From: CAYJHC01 sp964369805
Lineage (GTDB): Bacteria; Bacillota; Clostridia; Peptostreptococcales; Anaerovoracaceae
NCBI GenBank assembly: GCA_964369805.1
Contig: CAYJFM010000002.1
Span: 1-64,000, forward strand
Reading direction: 5' to 3'
DNA length: 64,000 nucleotides
Below, piece after piece: positions 35,494 to 44,496 of this stretch; position 1 is the stretch's first letter, and each line of letters starts with the position of its first letter. The notes under the pieces are model-generated. The model did not search any database. It was not told where the DNA came from and worked only from the letters and a program-made list of their open reading frames with translations. A program made the position numbers and the translations under genes.

Positions 35494-35521
35494 ATTATAT
35501 AACAGAAAAAGCCAGTGTCAA
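35494..35521 (-). promoter_or_regulatory. consensus promoter of the acyl-CoA dehydrogenase operon
   Basis: Minus strand TTGACA (35516-35521), 16-base spacer, TATAAT (35494-35499). In the leader, the palindrome TAACG-TTT-CGTTA (35446-35458) and a further CTAACG (about 35472-35477) could be an operator. No regulator gene is adjacent. Confidence 0.8.
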
Positions 35522-35880
35522 TTTCTTTTTTGCCACACAATTCTGACAATTTTCCAAGCAAGATAACTTTATTTAAAATTTTAATGCCAAATATAGGTAT
35601 GTTCATCTTTACTTTCCTTATATTCCCAATTGCATTTTTTTAAATGGATCAGAATTATGTTTTCCTTTGTACTTTATATTTGCTTTGAAACTAAGCCTTT
35701 ATTTACTCCAGTTTTACAATTGTTACATGTGCATATTATTCATTTTTTTGATTAATATTACATTTTTCTTAGAAATTTTGTTCTTTTTTTAAATAGAGAC
35801 ATCTTGCATTTCATCTAATTTATATGTATAATTCCCTTACAAATGAGTTTAGTTCTACAAATTATTATTAATTCTACTTC
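35522..35880. other. AT-rich intergenic stretch upstream of two divergent genes
   Basis: About 360 bases with no gene or clear structure. It separates the acyl-CoA cluster promoter from the repeat array of the transposase-like gene. No terminal inverted repeat of an insertion sequence was recognised in it. Confidence 0.5.
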
Positions 35881-35985
35881 TAGTGTTAAATGGTGTTATT
35901 TCAACAGATATAGTGTTAACTAGTGCTAAATTTCTTCTTAATTTTGCTATTATTTTATACATTACCTAGTGTTAACTAGTGTTAA
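35881..35985 (+). repeat. array of TAGTGTTAA direct repeats at ten-base steps
   Basis: Copies of TAGTGTTAA occur at 35881, 35911, 35967 and 35977, and variants at 35891 (TGGTGTTAT) and 35921 (TAGTGCTAA). Within each pair the step is ten bases, one helical turn, and the pairs start at 35881, 35911 and 35967. The last copy ends 15 bases before the start of the transposase-like gene, at its ribosome-binding site. This arrangement suits cooperative binding of a protein, most simply the product of that gene. Confidence 0.8.
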
Positions 35986-35999
35986 AAAAGGGGGATGCC

Positions 36000-37559
36000 A
36001 TGGCTTATTTTCTGAAAAAATCCAAATTAAAAAAAGGTGTATATCTTCAAATATATGAAAGTTATTACAATAAAGATACTAAAAGCACATCAAACCGCTC
36101 ATACAGGTGTATCGGCTATGTTGATGAGCTTACTACCAATGAAATCCCTGACCCAGTTTCTTACTATTCTTCTTTTGTCACAAAAATGAACGAAAAGCAT
36201 AAACTGCGTAAGCAAAATAAAAAGAAAAAACAGATTTCTACTTCGCCAGTTAAACATCTAGGCTATTTCCCTTTGAAATCAATTTTAAATCGCCTTGATA
36301 TTTCAAATGAAATAAATTCAATAGGAGAAAAACAACATTTTGAAACTTCTCTTTATCCCGTATTAGAAGCTGCCCTTTTTGCTAATGCCGTTAATATGCT
36401 TTCTAAAACAAGTGCTTTTCACAGCCAAATACCTAAACTATATGATACTTTTGAGCTTACACCCCATAATATCTATTTTGGAATCGAAGCTCTTGGTAAA
36501 GATTATGAAGCAATCATAGATATAATAAATACGAAACTACTTAATAGTACTACTCCAAATAATCAGGACTTATATTTTGTATCACATGATATCAAGTATC
36601 CCGCTTCTATGCCTAGCAAAGACTCTTCACCATATAAAAATCTTCATGCAAATTTACTTTTAGATGCTAATCTTTTGCCAATTGATCTCAAAATACTTAC
36701 AGATAGCTCTGCAAATAAACCGTTTTTGGCAGACTTATTTCATAGCGCAAAAGATAGCAGATTCAAGGGTAAAAAACTTACTTTTGTTGCAGCAGCTCAC
36801 TCTGGCTTCCAAAATGTATTACATCATGCAATAAGGAATTCTTATGACTACATAATCAGTAAACCAGTCAACCTTCTCTCTCCTACAGAAAAATCTTGGC
36901 TTATTGATAGCTTAGACTATACACCTACCTATTCAAGCGATAGTAAGCTTATATCAAAATCAAAATCAGCAGTATTTACTACCACTTATTCTTTTCCACA
37001 GCAGTTTGGAGGTTATAAATCAGTAACTTTAGAAGAAAGACACATTGCAATCTACTCTCCTTCTAGTCATGGTGCTAGCGATTGTTATACTTATTTAATA
37101 TCTTCTAAAATAGACGTTGACTATCAACACCTTTATTTGAAATTTGCAAATATAATCAAAACCAAAGATGCTTATCAAAATATGTTTTTAAGTTTACGTT
37201 CTAAGCCTATTTTCCTTGAAACTGAAAAGTCAATCAAAGGGCATATCTTAATCAGCTATATGACTACATTGCTTCTTGGTATAGCGCTTACCGAAAAACT
37301 TCGCATCTGCATTACCCCTCAAGATTTTACAAATTTCGCTAGAAGTTTCCTTGTGGTTAAAAGTGGTGATCAGGAATATGTAAATGTTAGCAAGCATAGT
37401 GAAATAATTCAGTTTATAGCAGATACCTTAGATCTACCTTTAACCAATTACTATTTAACTAGTGATGAGGTAGCCTTAATTGCTAATGGTGATGCTTTTT
37501 TAAATGAACTTACAGATGAACTAAATACATTAATCTGTTCAAACGAGCATATGCTCTAA
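36000..37559 (+). CDS. IS1634-like (IS4 superfamily) transposase homolog with degenerate active site
   Basis: 519 residues from MAYFLKKSKLKKGVYLQIYES, a start with AGGGGG five bases upstream. The N-terminus and the stretches LGYFPLKSI, HANLLLDANLLPIDLKIL and KGHILISYMTTLLL match IS1634-type transposases as I remember them. In those enzymes the catalytic positions read YFDCTN, VADKG and WRIEESF. Here the matching places read YFVSHD (about 192), VAAAHSG (about 263) and TKDAYQN (about 388), so all three acidic residues seem lost. The frame is intact over its full length, somewhat shorter than the usual 550-600, and no flanking inverted repeats were seen. It is probably a former transposase kept for DNA binding; a recently dead element is the alternative. 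Confidence 0.85.
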   Translation: MAYFLKKSKLKKGVYLQIYESYYNKDTKSTSNRSYRCIGYVDELTTNEIPDPVSYYSSFVTKMNEKHKLRKQNKKKKQISTSPVKHLGYFPLKSILNRLDISNEINSIGEKQHFETSLYPVLEAALFANAVNMLSKTSAFHSQIPKLYDTFELTPHNIYFGIEALGKDYEAIIDIINTKLLNSTTPNNQDLYFVSHDIKYPASMPSKDSSPYKNLHANLLLDANLLPIDLKILTDSSANKPFLADLFHSAKDSRFKGKKLTFVAAAHSGFQNVLHHAIRNSYDYIISKPVNLLSPTEKSWLIDSLDYTPTYSSDSKLISKSKSAVFTTTYSFPQQFGGYKSVTLEERHIAIYSPSSHGASDCYTYLISSKIDVDYQHLYLKFANIIKTKDAYQNMFLSLRSKPIFLETEKSIKGHILISYMTTLLLGIALTEKLRICITPQDFTNFARSFLVVKSGDQEYVNVSKHSEIIQFIADTLDLPLTNYYLTSDEVALIANGDAFLNELTDELNTLICSNEHML

Positions 37560-37590
37560 TTGTAGAGAGTGTGTCTAGAATTTTATTATT

Positions 37591-37625
37591 TCAATAAAAA
37601 GAGAAGGGTTTCCCCTTCTTTTTTT
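37591..37625. terminator. bidirectional terminator between the transposase-like gene and a nitroreductase
   Basis: GAAGGG-TTTC-CCCTTC (37603-37618) flanked by an A-run and a run of seven T. Confidence 0.8.
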
Positions 37626-37635
37626 AAACTCTATA

Positions 37636-38292
37636 TTAATAGTATCTTACCAGTTCTTCCATCGATGCCCTTTTGCTAACTAATGCGTTTTCTGCTGCTT
37701 CAGTTTCCTCATATCCCATTAGTACGGCTATTAGCATAACCTCATCATCATCTAGTTTAAGGTGCCTTTTCATGACTTCATGATATGAAGATCCTTGTTC
37801 TGTAATACAAGTAGCAACATTATATTCCATTGCTGCAAGGCAAATGGATTGAATAATCAGTCCTGCATTAAGTACTCCCCACTTATTTTCAAAAAAGTTT
37901 TTTTCTATTGTTACAAACACTACGCAAGGCGCCTCGTAAAGCCTATTTCCTGCTAATCCCCATGCCTCTCTTTTTCCTTTATCTTCCCTTTTTATTTCTA
38001 AAAGCTGAAATAAATCTATTGCTAATTCTTTTCTACGTTGCCTAAATACAGGATTTAATTCTGGTTCAGGAACATCAACCTCTATACCTGAATTGTACTT
38101 TTCCTCATTGTCATTTTTAATTTTCTCTAAGATTTCTCCTTTTACTATGTGTAGTTTCCAAGGCTGAACATTTGTAGCTGACGGACTTCTTAATGAAGCC
38201 ATGACTATTTTCTTTATCACCTCATCTGGTAACTCTTTTTCTTGAAACTTTCTAGTGCTCTTTCTTAGTTCAATTGCTTTTATTACATCCAT
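37636..38292 (-). CDS. nitroreductase family protein, second copy
   Basis: 218-residue paralog of the protein at 10593-11255, with ELRKSTRKFQEKELPDEVI, SPSATNVQPWKLHIV and LNAGLIIQSICLAAMEYNVATC in the same order, and the same RRKELAIDLFQLLEIKREDK insertion. Substrate unknown. It starts 17 bases after the MaoC-like gene ends, so the two are likely cotranscribed; a link to acyl-CoA chemistry such as enoate reduction is possible but unproven. Confidence 0.9.
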   Translation of the reverse strand: MDVIKAIELRKSTRKFQEKELPDEVIKKIVMASLRSPSATNVQPWKLHIVKGEILEKIKNDNEEKYNSGIEVDVPEPELNPVFRQRRKELAIDLFQLLEIKREDKGKREAWGLAGNRLYEAPCVVFVTIEKNFFENKWGVLNAGLIIQSICLAAMEYNVATCITEQGSSYHEVMKRHLKLDDDEVMLIAVLMGYEETEAAENALVSKRASMEELVRYY

Positions 38293-38309
38293 ATTAAACC
38301 TCCTTTTGT

Positions 38310-39152
38310 TTATAATAGCTCTACGGTGCAGTAATCTAACACCGTATCTCCACTTTTGCTATTTTCAACTTTAAATAATGCCTTTTTATTATCTATTTTC
38401 CATATTTTGGTTTCAATGTCTGAATTCATTTCAAGTATATTAGTAAATCTAATATTTAGCTTATGGATCTTTTCTGGGTTTTGCGGGCAAAGCACCTTCA
38501 CTAATGCTCTGCAAGCAAATCCTGCTATACACATTCCCATAACTATGGGAGCATTATACCCACCTAGCTTTGCAAATTCAGGATCTATATGTAAAATGTT
38601 AGGATCATTATCAATTCTATACATAGCAACATGCGTGGAGTCAATACAGTCAAGTATCTTATAGTCTGCCTCTCTATCAGGAAAACTTACTTTTGCATTT
38701 TCTGGTTTCAATCCTCCAAAGCCTCCTGTCGAAAGATCTACATCTTTTGTTATTAGTGTAAAAACCTTTTCACCACTTTCGTCAAAAGCTTCTGACTTTA
38801 TTACTGCTAAGCTTCCTCTTTTTTCCCCTCTATCAAAAATATCTGTGATTTCAACCGTATATTTGATCTTACCCTCTGTTGCTTTAAGTTCTTTATGGAA
38901 AACTATCTCAAATCCATAATGTAGTGTCGTTGGAATGTATTGTCCATATTCATATATATCAGTAAACTCCTTAAGGCCTAAAATAGAAGCCCAGAAAGTT
39001 GGAAGTATTTTCATGTTTTTTTCATACACATACTCTAACTCTTCTTCTACAGTTGCTCCCACGCTAAGCGCATAAAGCGCCAGTTTTTTCCAAGAATATT
39101 CTAATTCTAAAGGGCCTTTCACTACTCCTTTTTCACCAAATCTCAAGCCCAT
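38310..39152 (-). CDS. MaoC-like double-hotdog hydratase
   Basis: 280 residues resembling the hydratase-2 domain of peroxisomal multifunctional enzymes, which adds water to trans-2-enoyl-CoA to give (R)-3-hydroxyacyl-CoA. The catalytic segment YRIDNDPNILHIDPEFAKLGGYNAPI (about residues 200-225) keeps the Asp, Asn and His of the usual YRLSGDxNPLHxDPxFA, though SG is DN here. The N-terminal half is the substrate-binding pseudo-hotdog (FTDIYEYGQYIPTTLHYGFEIVFH). Together with the thiolase 2.3 kb away it could process crotonyl-CoA-like intermediates. A site ending in AGGAGG precedes the start. Confidence 0.85.
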   Translation of the reverse strand: MGLRFGEKGVVKGPLELEYSWKKLALYALSVGATVEEELEYVYEKNMKILPTFWASILGLKEFTDIYEYGQYIPTTLHYGFEIVFHKELKATEGKIKYTVEITDIFDRGEKRGSLAVIKSEAFDESGEKVFTLITKDVDLSTGGFGGLKPENAKVSFPDREADYKILDCIDSTHVAMYRIDNDPNILHIDPEFAKLGGYNAPIVMGMCIAGFACRALVKVLCPQNPEKIHKLNIRFTNILEMNSDIETKIWKIDNKKALFKVENSKSGDTVLDYCTVELL

Positions 39153-39310
39153 TCTTACCTCCTTTGACTGTCACTGTAATTATTTGCGTAATTCTATCAC
39201 ACTTTTTTTAATCACGCAATGTGTATTTATTCGTATAAATCAAAAGTTGCTGCTGATTTAAAAAAGATCAAAAATGTCTAAAGCTTTAAACTAATAATTT
39301 TCTCACAAAA

Positions 39311-39349
39311 AAGGACGTTACCTAATTTTAATTCTTAAGTAACGCCCTT
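39311..39349 (-). terminator. terminator after rnr
   Basis: AAGGxCGTTAC / GTAACGxCCTT with extra TAA/TTA pairing; minus-strand 3' side reads CCTTTTTTGTG, 12 bases past the rnr stop. Confidence 0.8.
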
Positions 39350-39360
39350 ATTTTTATACA

Positions 39361-41316
39361 TTAGTTATTGATATGCTTCCCTTTAGTAAGCATCATAAAA
39401 TCAATTTGCCCTTTTTCAACATCAACATGGTCTACTAATACACGTACCTTATCACCAAGAGTGAAGGTTTCCCCTGTATTAATTCCTACCATAGCTTTTT
39501 GCTCTTCTTCATATTGATAATAGTCTTCGCCTATGAAGGATTCTCTAACTAGTCCTTCTATTGTATTCTCTAGCTCAACATATATTCCAAATGAAGTTAT
39601 TCCACTGATTATGCCATCGTATTTTTTTCCAATTCGATACGACATATATTCTGCTTTCTTCAGTTTTTCAACTTCCCTTTCTAATTCAATTGCCAGTCTT
39701 TCTGTTTGTGATGCTTTCTTTGCTGCTACATCAGCCTTTCTTGCAAATTCTGAAGTGTCCTTTCCTTTTAGGTGTGCTTTGATTATTCTATGAATCATTA
39801 AGTCTGGATACCTTCTAATTGGCGATGTAAAATGGCAGTAGTACCTATAAGCTAATCCAAAATGTCCTTCTCCAACAGTATCATATACAGCCTTTTGCAT
39901 AGATCTTAATACTACAGTGCTAACAATATGCTCATAATTTGTTCCTGCTACATCATCTAAGATTTTACATATCATTTTGGGATGTATATTATCAGGGCTT
40001 CCTGAAAGAGATAAATCTAGACCTTTTAGGAATAGCTTTAGTTCTTTCATTTTATCACTGTCTGGTTTTGGGTGACTTCTATATACAAATGGAATTTGCA
40101 AATGGAAGAAATGCTCTGCAACCACCCTATTAGCCAGCAGCATAAATTGTTCAATTAACTTGTTCGCACTGCGCCTATCTGCAACTGATACTTCCACAGG
40201 GACGCCTTCATCGTTAAGCGTAATATGTGCTTCATCTAGATCAAAATCTATTCCCCCTTCTTTTTTACGCTCAGCTGCAAGCGCTAGGGCAAGCTTATTC
40301 ATCTCAATAAGGTTCTCTTCTAACTCTTTTGGCCATTCTGCCTGAGAAATTTCCTTTTCAATTAAGTCTGATACCTTATCATAGGTTAACCTAAATTTTG
40401 AGTTTATTATCCCTTCATATATTCTATGGTTAACTACTTTTAAATCCTTATCAATTTCCATATCTATCGAAAGGGTTAGCCTATCTTCATTTGGATTTAA
40501 ACTGCAAATGCCATTAGATAAGTTTTGTGGTAGCATTGGTAATACGCGGTCTAGAAGATAAACCGAATTACCTCTCTTAAGAGCTTCCCTGTCTAGGGCA
40601 GAGCCTTCTTTTACATAATGAGCTACGTCAGCAATGTGTACCCCCAATATCAAATTCCCATTTTCTTTTTTTTCTAATGAAACTGCATCGTCAAAGTCTT
40701 TAGAGTCGTCTCCATCGATTGTAAATAATAGTTTTTCTCTAAGATCAACTCTTTTCTTAGGCAAAATCTTTTCTTTGGACACAAAGTTAGCCTCTGCTAG
40801 TACTGAGCTTGGAAAAGTTTCCATTAACCCTTTTTCTCTAATAAGGAATTTAATATCGCTATCTGCTTGATCATTTTTTGCAATGATTTCAGAAACCCTA
40901 CCCTCAGCCTTATTCTTACCATCAGGGTATTTTGTTATTTTTGCAACTACTAAGTCCCCTGTTTTGGCACCTGATGTATTCGTGCGTGAAATGAAAACGT
41001 CGGATTTTTTTTCATTCTTTGGTACAACAAAAGCAAAGCCCTTGTTTTTTTCAAAAACACCAATGACTTCTTCTGTCTCCCTTTTCAAAACCTCAACTAC
41101 AATACCTTCTTCTCTACTTCCATTCTTATGTGAAAATTCTGTAGATAAGCGAACTCTGACCTGATCATCATGCATTGCGCCATTAATATTGTTTCTGTGA
41201 ATGTATATGTCTTTAGGGCGATCTTCCACTTCTACAAAGGCAAAGCCTCTGCTAGTCATTTTAATAATGCCTATAAGTGTTTTATTTTTTTTGTTTTTTG
41301 TTTTTTTATTCTTCAT
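39361..41316 (-). CDS. rnr: ribonuclease R
   Basis: Processive 3'-5' exoribonuclease that can enter structured RNA. After a lysine-rich N-terminus come cold-shock domains (SRGFAFVEVEDRPKDIYIHRNNINGA and KGFAFVVPKNEKKSDVFIS). The RNB catalytic core contains TIDGDDSKDFDDAVSL (metal-binding aspartates, about residues 207-222) and HFTSPIRRYPDLMIHRII. The C-terminal S1 domain is GIISGITSFGIYVELENTIEGLV. At 651 residues it lacks the N-terminal helix-turn-helix of longer homologs. Confidence 0.96.
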   Translation of the reverse strand: MKNKKTKNKKNKTLIGIIKMTSRGFAFVEVEDRPKDIYIHRNNINGAMHDDQVRVRLSTEFSHKNGSREEGIVVEVLKRETEEVIGVFEKNKGFAFVVPKNEKKSDVFISRTNTSGAKTGDLVVAKITKYPDGKNKAEGRVSEIIAKNDQADSDIKFLIREKGLMETFPSSVLAEANFVSKEKILPKKRVDLREKLLFTIDGDDSKDFDDAVSLEKKENGNLILGVHIADVAHYVKEGSALDREALKRGNSVYLLDRVLPMLPQNLSNGICSLNPNEDRLTLSIDMEIDKDLKVVNHRIYEGIINSKFRLTYDKVSDLIEKEISQAEWPKELEENLIEMNKLALALAAERKKEGGIDFDLDEAHITLNDEGVPVEVSVADRRSANKLIEQFMLLANRVVAEHFFHLQIPFVYRSHPKPDSDKMKELKLFLKGLDLSLSGSPDNIHPKMICKILDDVAGTNYEHIVSTVVLRSMQKAVYDTVGEGHFGLAYRYYCHFTSPIRRYPDLMIHRIIKAHLKGKDTSEFARKADVAAKKASQTERLAIELEREVEKLKKAEYMSYRIGKKYDGIISGITSFGIYVELENTIEGLVRESFIGEDYYQYEEEQKAMVGINTGETFTLGDKVRVLVDHVDVEKGQIDFMMLTKGKHINN

Positions 41317-41420
41317 TCCATTATTCTAACATAAACGCGATAATAAGTATGTATGTTACAGCATTTAATTAAATTTTTCCTGCATCTATTCTGTGTAAAA
41401 TTCCCACATTACTCGGCACA

Positions 41421-41455
41421 CCAAAAAGAGAGTTGGACCTTAGTCCAACTCTCCA
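41421..41455 (-). terminator. terminator after the thiolase gene
   Basis: GAGAGTTGGAC / GTCCAACTCTC (41429-41454); minus-strand 3' side CTCTCTTTTTGG. Confidence 0.85.
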
Positions 41456-41499
41456 AAATTCTGTTTTATATATGGCTAATTTAGCTTATATAACAATTC

Positions 41500-42678
41500 T
41501 TATCTTTCTACGATAAGTGCTGTTCCCATTCCACCACCGATGCAAAGTGTAGCAAGACCTGTTTTTGAGTCTCTCTTTTCCATTTCGTGGATTAGTGTAA
41601 TAAGAATTCTTGTTCCTGATGCTCCAATTGGGTGTCCAATTGCAATAGCTCCACCATTTACATTTAGAATATCTTTGTTAATTCCTAAGTCTTCACCTAC
41701 AGCTAGTGCTTGAGCTGCGAAAGCTTCGTTAGCTTCGATTAGGTCTAGGTCTTTCATTTCAATTCCTGCTGTTGCTAAAGCTTTTTGTGTTGCTGGAACT
41801 GGTCCGATTCCCATGATTGATGGGTCAACACCTGCAGAAGCGTATGATTTAATTGTGCAAAGTGGTTTTAGTCCTAGTTCGTCAGCTTTTTCTTTTGACA
41901 TAACTACGATAGCTGCACCTGCATCATTGATTCCAGAAGCGTTAGCTGCTGTAACTGAACCGTCTTTTTTGAAAGCTGGTCTTAGTTTAGCAAGTCCTTC
42001 AGCAACAACTCCATCTTTAGGATATTCATCTGTATCAAATACGATTGGATCTCCTTTTCTTTGAGGAATTTCTACTGGAACGATTTCGTCTTTAAATTTT
42101 CCTTCTTTGATTGCTGCAATTGCTTTTTGTTGCGAGCTAGCTGCAAATTCATCTTGAGCTTCTCTTGTGATTCCATATTTTTCCACTAAGTTTTCAGCAG
42201 TGATTCCCATGTGATATCCAGCAAAAGCATCTGTTAGGCCGTCTCCAACCATCATGTCTACCATTTTTGCATCGCCCATTCTTGCTCCCCATCTAGCTTG
42301 TGGAACTACGTATCCAGCTTGAGACATATTTTCTGCACCACCTGCAACGATAATATCAGCATCTCCTGCTTTTATAATTGAAGCCGCTAGGCCAACCGCT
42401 CTTAGACCTGAACCACATACTTTGTTGATTGTCATTGCTGGAACCTCTTGTGGAAGACCTGCATCAATTGCAATTTGTCTTGCAACGTTTTGCCCTTGTC
42501 CACCTTGAAGTACGCAACCCATGATTACTTCATCAACTTGCTCGCCAGCTACTCCAGCCCTTACTAAAGCTTCTTTTACTGCGATTGCACCTAAAGTTCT
42601 AGCTGCTGTTCCTTTTAGAGTTCCTCCAAAAGATCCTATCGGTGTTCTAACTGCACTTACGATTACTACATCTCTCAT
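41500..42678 (-). CDS. thlA: acetyl-CoA C-acetyltransferase (thiolase)
   Basis: Condenses two acetyl-CoA to acetoacetyl-CoA, or splits it; entry step of butyrate formation. The 392-residue chain has the nucleophile cysteine in NKVCGSGLRAV (about residue 88), NEAFAAQ, the GHPIGASG histidine (about 348) and the second cysteine in LATLCIGGGMG (about 378). Preceded by AGGAGG. It is alone; bcd-etf-crt-hbd partners are not in the window. Confidence 0.96.
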   Translation of the reverse strand: MRDVVIVSAVRTPIGSFGGTLKGTAARTLGAIAVKEALVRAGVAGEQVDEVIMGCVLQGGQGQNVARQIAIDAGLPQEVPAMTINKVCGSGLRAVGLAASIIKAGDADIIVAGGAENMSQAGYVVPQARWGARMGDAKMVDMMVGDGLTDAFAGYHMGITAENLVEKYGITREAQDEFAASSQQKAIAAIKEGKFKDEIVPVEIPQRKGDPIVFDTDEYPKDGVVAEGLAKLRPAFKKDGSVTAANASGINDAGAAIVVMSKEKADELGLKPLCTIKSYASAGVDPSIMGIGPVPATQKALATAGIEMKDLDLIEANEAFAAQALAVGEDLGINKDILNVNGGAIAIGHPIGASGTRILITLIHEMEKRDSKTGLATLCIGGGMGTALIVER

Positions 42679-42945
42679 TATTTGCCTCCTATTAAAATTT
42701 GTATCAATATACGATTAACTAAATATATTCTATCATAATTCTTTTGTTTTTTTTATTTTTTTTGTACAACACAAAATAGTTCTACTATTCGTGCAATTGT
42801 TTATTTTCTAACATTCTTCTATGTATACAAAAAGTGAATTCTCTGTTTTTAATTCGAAACACGAAAATTCACTTATTTGTTTTAAAATATTATTTATTTG
42901 TTTTATTGCATATTTATACTTTTTTAAATTTTATTTTTTGGTATT

Positions 42946-43893
42946 TTATGCTTTGTCAAAATTTAATTTTATTATATACTTTTCTACTAATTCAATAGGT
43001 TTATATGAGAATTTCGCTCTTCTGAGATTAAGTAGCCCCATGTCTTCTTCTCTATTCATAAATTTAATCTCAGCTGGCATAGCTTTGCAGAACTCATTAT
43101 TAATTGCTTGATACAAGCCTCTAATATGTTTATTTGCCTTTTCAATATGTACAGTACATATATTCTTTCCTAGCTTTCCACCAACGCTTACCGCCTCAAT
43201 TTGTCCATCAATCAGTATTGCTCCTCCGTAGTAGCCAACTTTCTCAATATTATCAAAAACATCCCTCATAGCTTCTTCTTCATTTTTGAGAAGCGCCATC
43301 TCATTTTCTGGAAGATCTTTTTCTGCATTAAACCTATCTATAAATTCCATTACATCATCTGCCATATCTGCAGTTAGTTTAACATATTCATATTCAGTAT
43401 TGTTTTTCAGGTAATTAAGATGGTTTTTTTTGCTATGGTATGCCTTCCCTTTAAGCTCAATTAAGTCTGCCTTGTTGTATAAGTAGTCGTAATTCGGCCT
43501 ATCTTCAATCCACTCAAATTCTTTTGGGAAGGCTTTTTGAATTTCTTCCAGTAAATTAAATGGTACTAATCTTAAGGAAAACTCATAGCCCTTTGTCTCA
43601 AAAATTTCTTTTGCCTTTATTATAGTTTCTCTAAGGCTTTCTTTTTCATACTTACCATTTTTTGAAATTGGCGGAAATAGAAAAGGCTCTAATACTCCTC
43701 GTTCCATTTCTAAGTGACTTATACCTGCAATGCAAAGATAGTCCCCTATCTCTTCCCAGCAAAACTGGTTTATATCACGCCACATATATAAAGCTGAAAA
43801 AGACAGTCCCGAAGTCTTGTACTGATATCCCTTGAGATATTCCTCTAACTTAGCTTTATTCTCTATGGTGATTTCATTTTTTAACATGAACAT
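42946..43893 (-). CDS. DUF2156 (phosphatidylglycerol lysyltransferase C-terminal-like) protein
   Basis: 315 residues of a soluble double-GNAT-like fold related to the catalytic domain of MprF; function not assigned. Seen are YKTSGLSFSALYMWRDINQF at the N-terminus, the central NYDYLYNKADLIELKGKAYHSKKNHLNYL and, near the end, FMNREEDMGLLNLRRAKFSYKP. These are the usual landmarks of the group. No membrane segments, so it lacks the flippase part of MprF. The region before it (toward thiolase, 267 bases) is AT-rich and empty. Confidence 0.88.
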   Translation of the reverse strand: MFMLKNEITIENKAKLEEYLKGYQYKTSGLSFSALYMWRDINQFCWEEIGDYLCIAGISHLEMERGVLEPFLFPPISKNGKYEKESLRETIIKAKEIFETKGYEFSLRLVPFNLLEEIQKAFPKEFEWIEDRPNYDYLYNKADLIELKGKAYHSKKNHLNYLKNNTEYEYVKLTADMADDVMEFIDRFNAEKDLPENEMALLKNEEEAMRDVFDNIEKVGYYGGAILIDGQIEAVSVGGKLGKNICTVHIEKANKHIRGLYQAINNEFCKAMPAEIKFMNREEDMGLLNLRRAKFSYKPIELVEKYIIKLNFDKA

Positions 43894-43925
43894 ATTTTGT
43901 TTGCCTTTCTTCTATATAAAATAAA

Positions 43926-44486
43926 CTATTTTATTATTTTCGATACTTCTTTGAAAGCTTCTGCCTTTGCATGTAACATAACTTCAAACAGTACTGATTC
44001 TACTGTAGTAGCAATTACGCCTGCATCTCTCATTCTTCTAACAGCAACTGCTTTATCGTTTAAGTTTCTAGAACTTACACAGTCCTCTGCGACATAAACT
44101 TTATACCCAAGTTCCACTAAATCTAACGCCGTTTGTGTAACGCAAATATGAGATTCAATTCCGCAAATTACAATTTCTTTTATTCCTTTACCTTCAGCTT
44201 CAAGAAATTCTACGAACCCTTCTTCTCTAGCCGCGCTAAAAGCTGTCTTTTCAAAGTACTTTGCCTTACCATCAAATGCGGCATTAATTGGTTCGATTGT
44301 AGCCCCCAAGCCCTTCTTATATTGTTCTGTTACTAAGATTGGTAAGTCAAGTACTGCTGCGCCCTTTGCCAACCTAACAGTTTTATCAACAAGTGCATCT
44401 ACCTCTGCAATTGCAGGGATTAGTCTCTCTTGGAAATCCACAAATAGTATTACTCTTTCCGCTTTTTCAATATTCATATTTTTCAT
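43926..44486 (-). CDS. isochorismatase-like cysteine hydrolase
   Basis: 186 residues of the isochorismatase/nicotinamidase fold, which hydrolyses amides or vinyl ethers; the substrate is unknown. The catalytic triad is suggested by Asp in LFVDFQERL, Lys in TEQYKKGLG region and Cys in GIESHICVTQT (about residue 118). The start MKNMNIEKA follows AAGGAGG by five bases; the longer frame begins inside surE. It lies 10 bases after surE and is cotranscribed with it. YcaC-type proteins are the nearest group by eye. Confidence 0.88.
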   Translation of the reverse strand: MKNMNIEKAERVILFVDFQERLIPAIAEVDALVDKTVRLAKGAAVLDLPILVTEQYKKGLGATIEPINAAFDGKAKYFEKTAFSAAREEGFVEFLEAEGKGIKEIVICGIESHICVTQTALDLVELGYKVYVAEDCVSSRNLNDKAVAVRRMRDAGVIATTVESVLFEVMLHAKAEAFKEVSKIIK

Positions 44487-44496
44487 TTTTTCCTCC

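Noticed and set aside
35522..37625. Complete, mobile insertion sequence around the transposase-like gene
   Set aside because: No matching terminal inverted repeats or target duplication were seen on the two sides.
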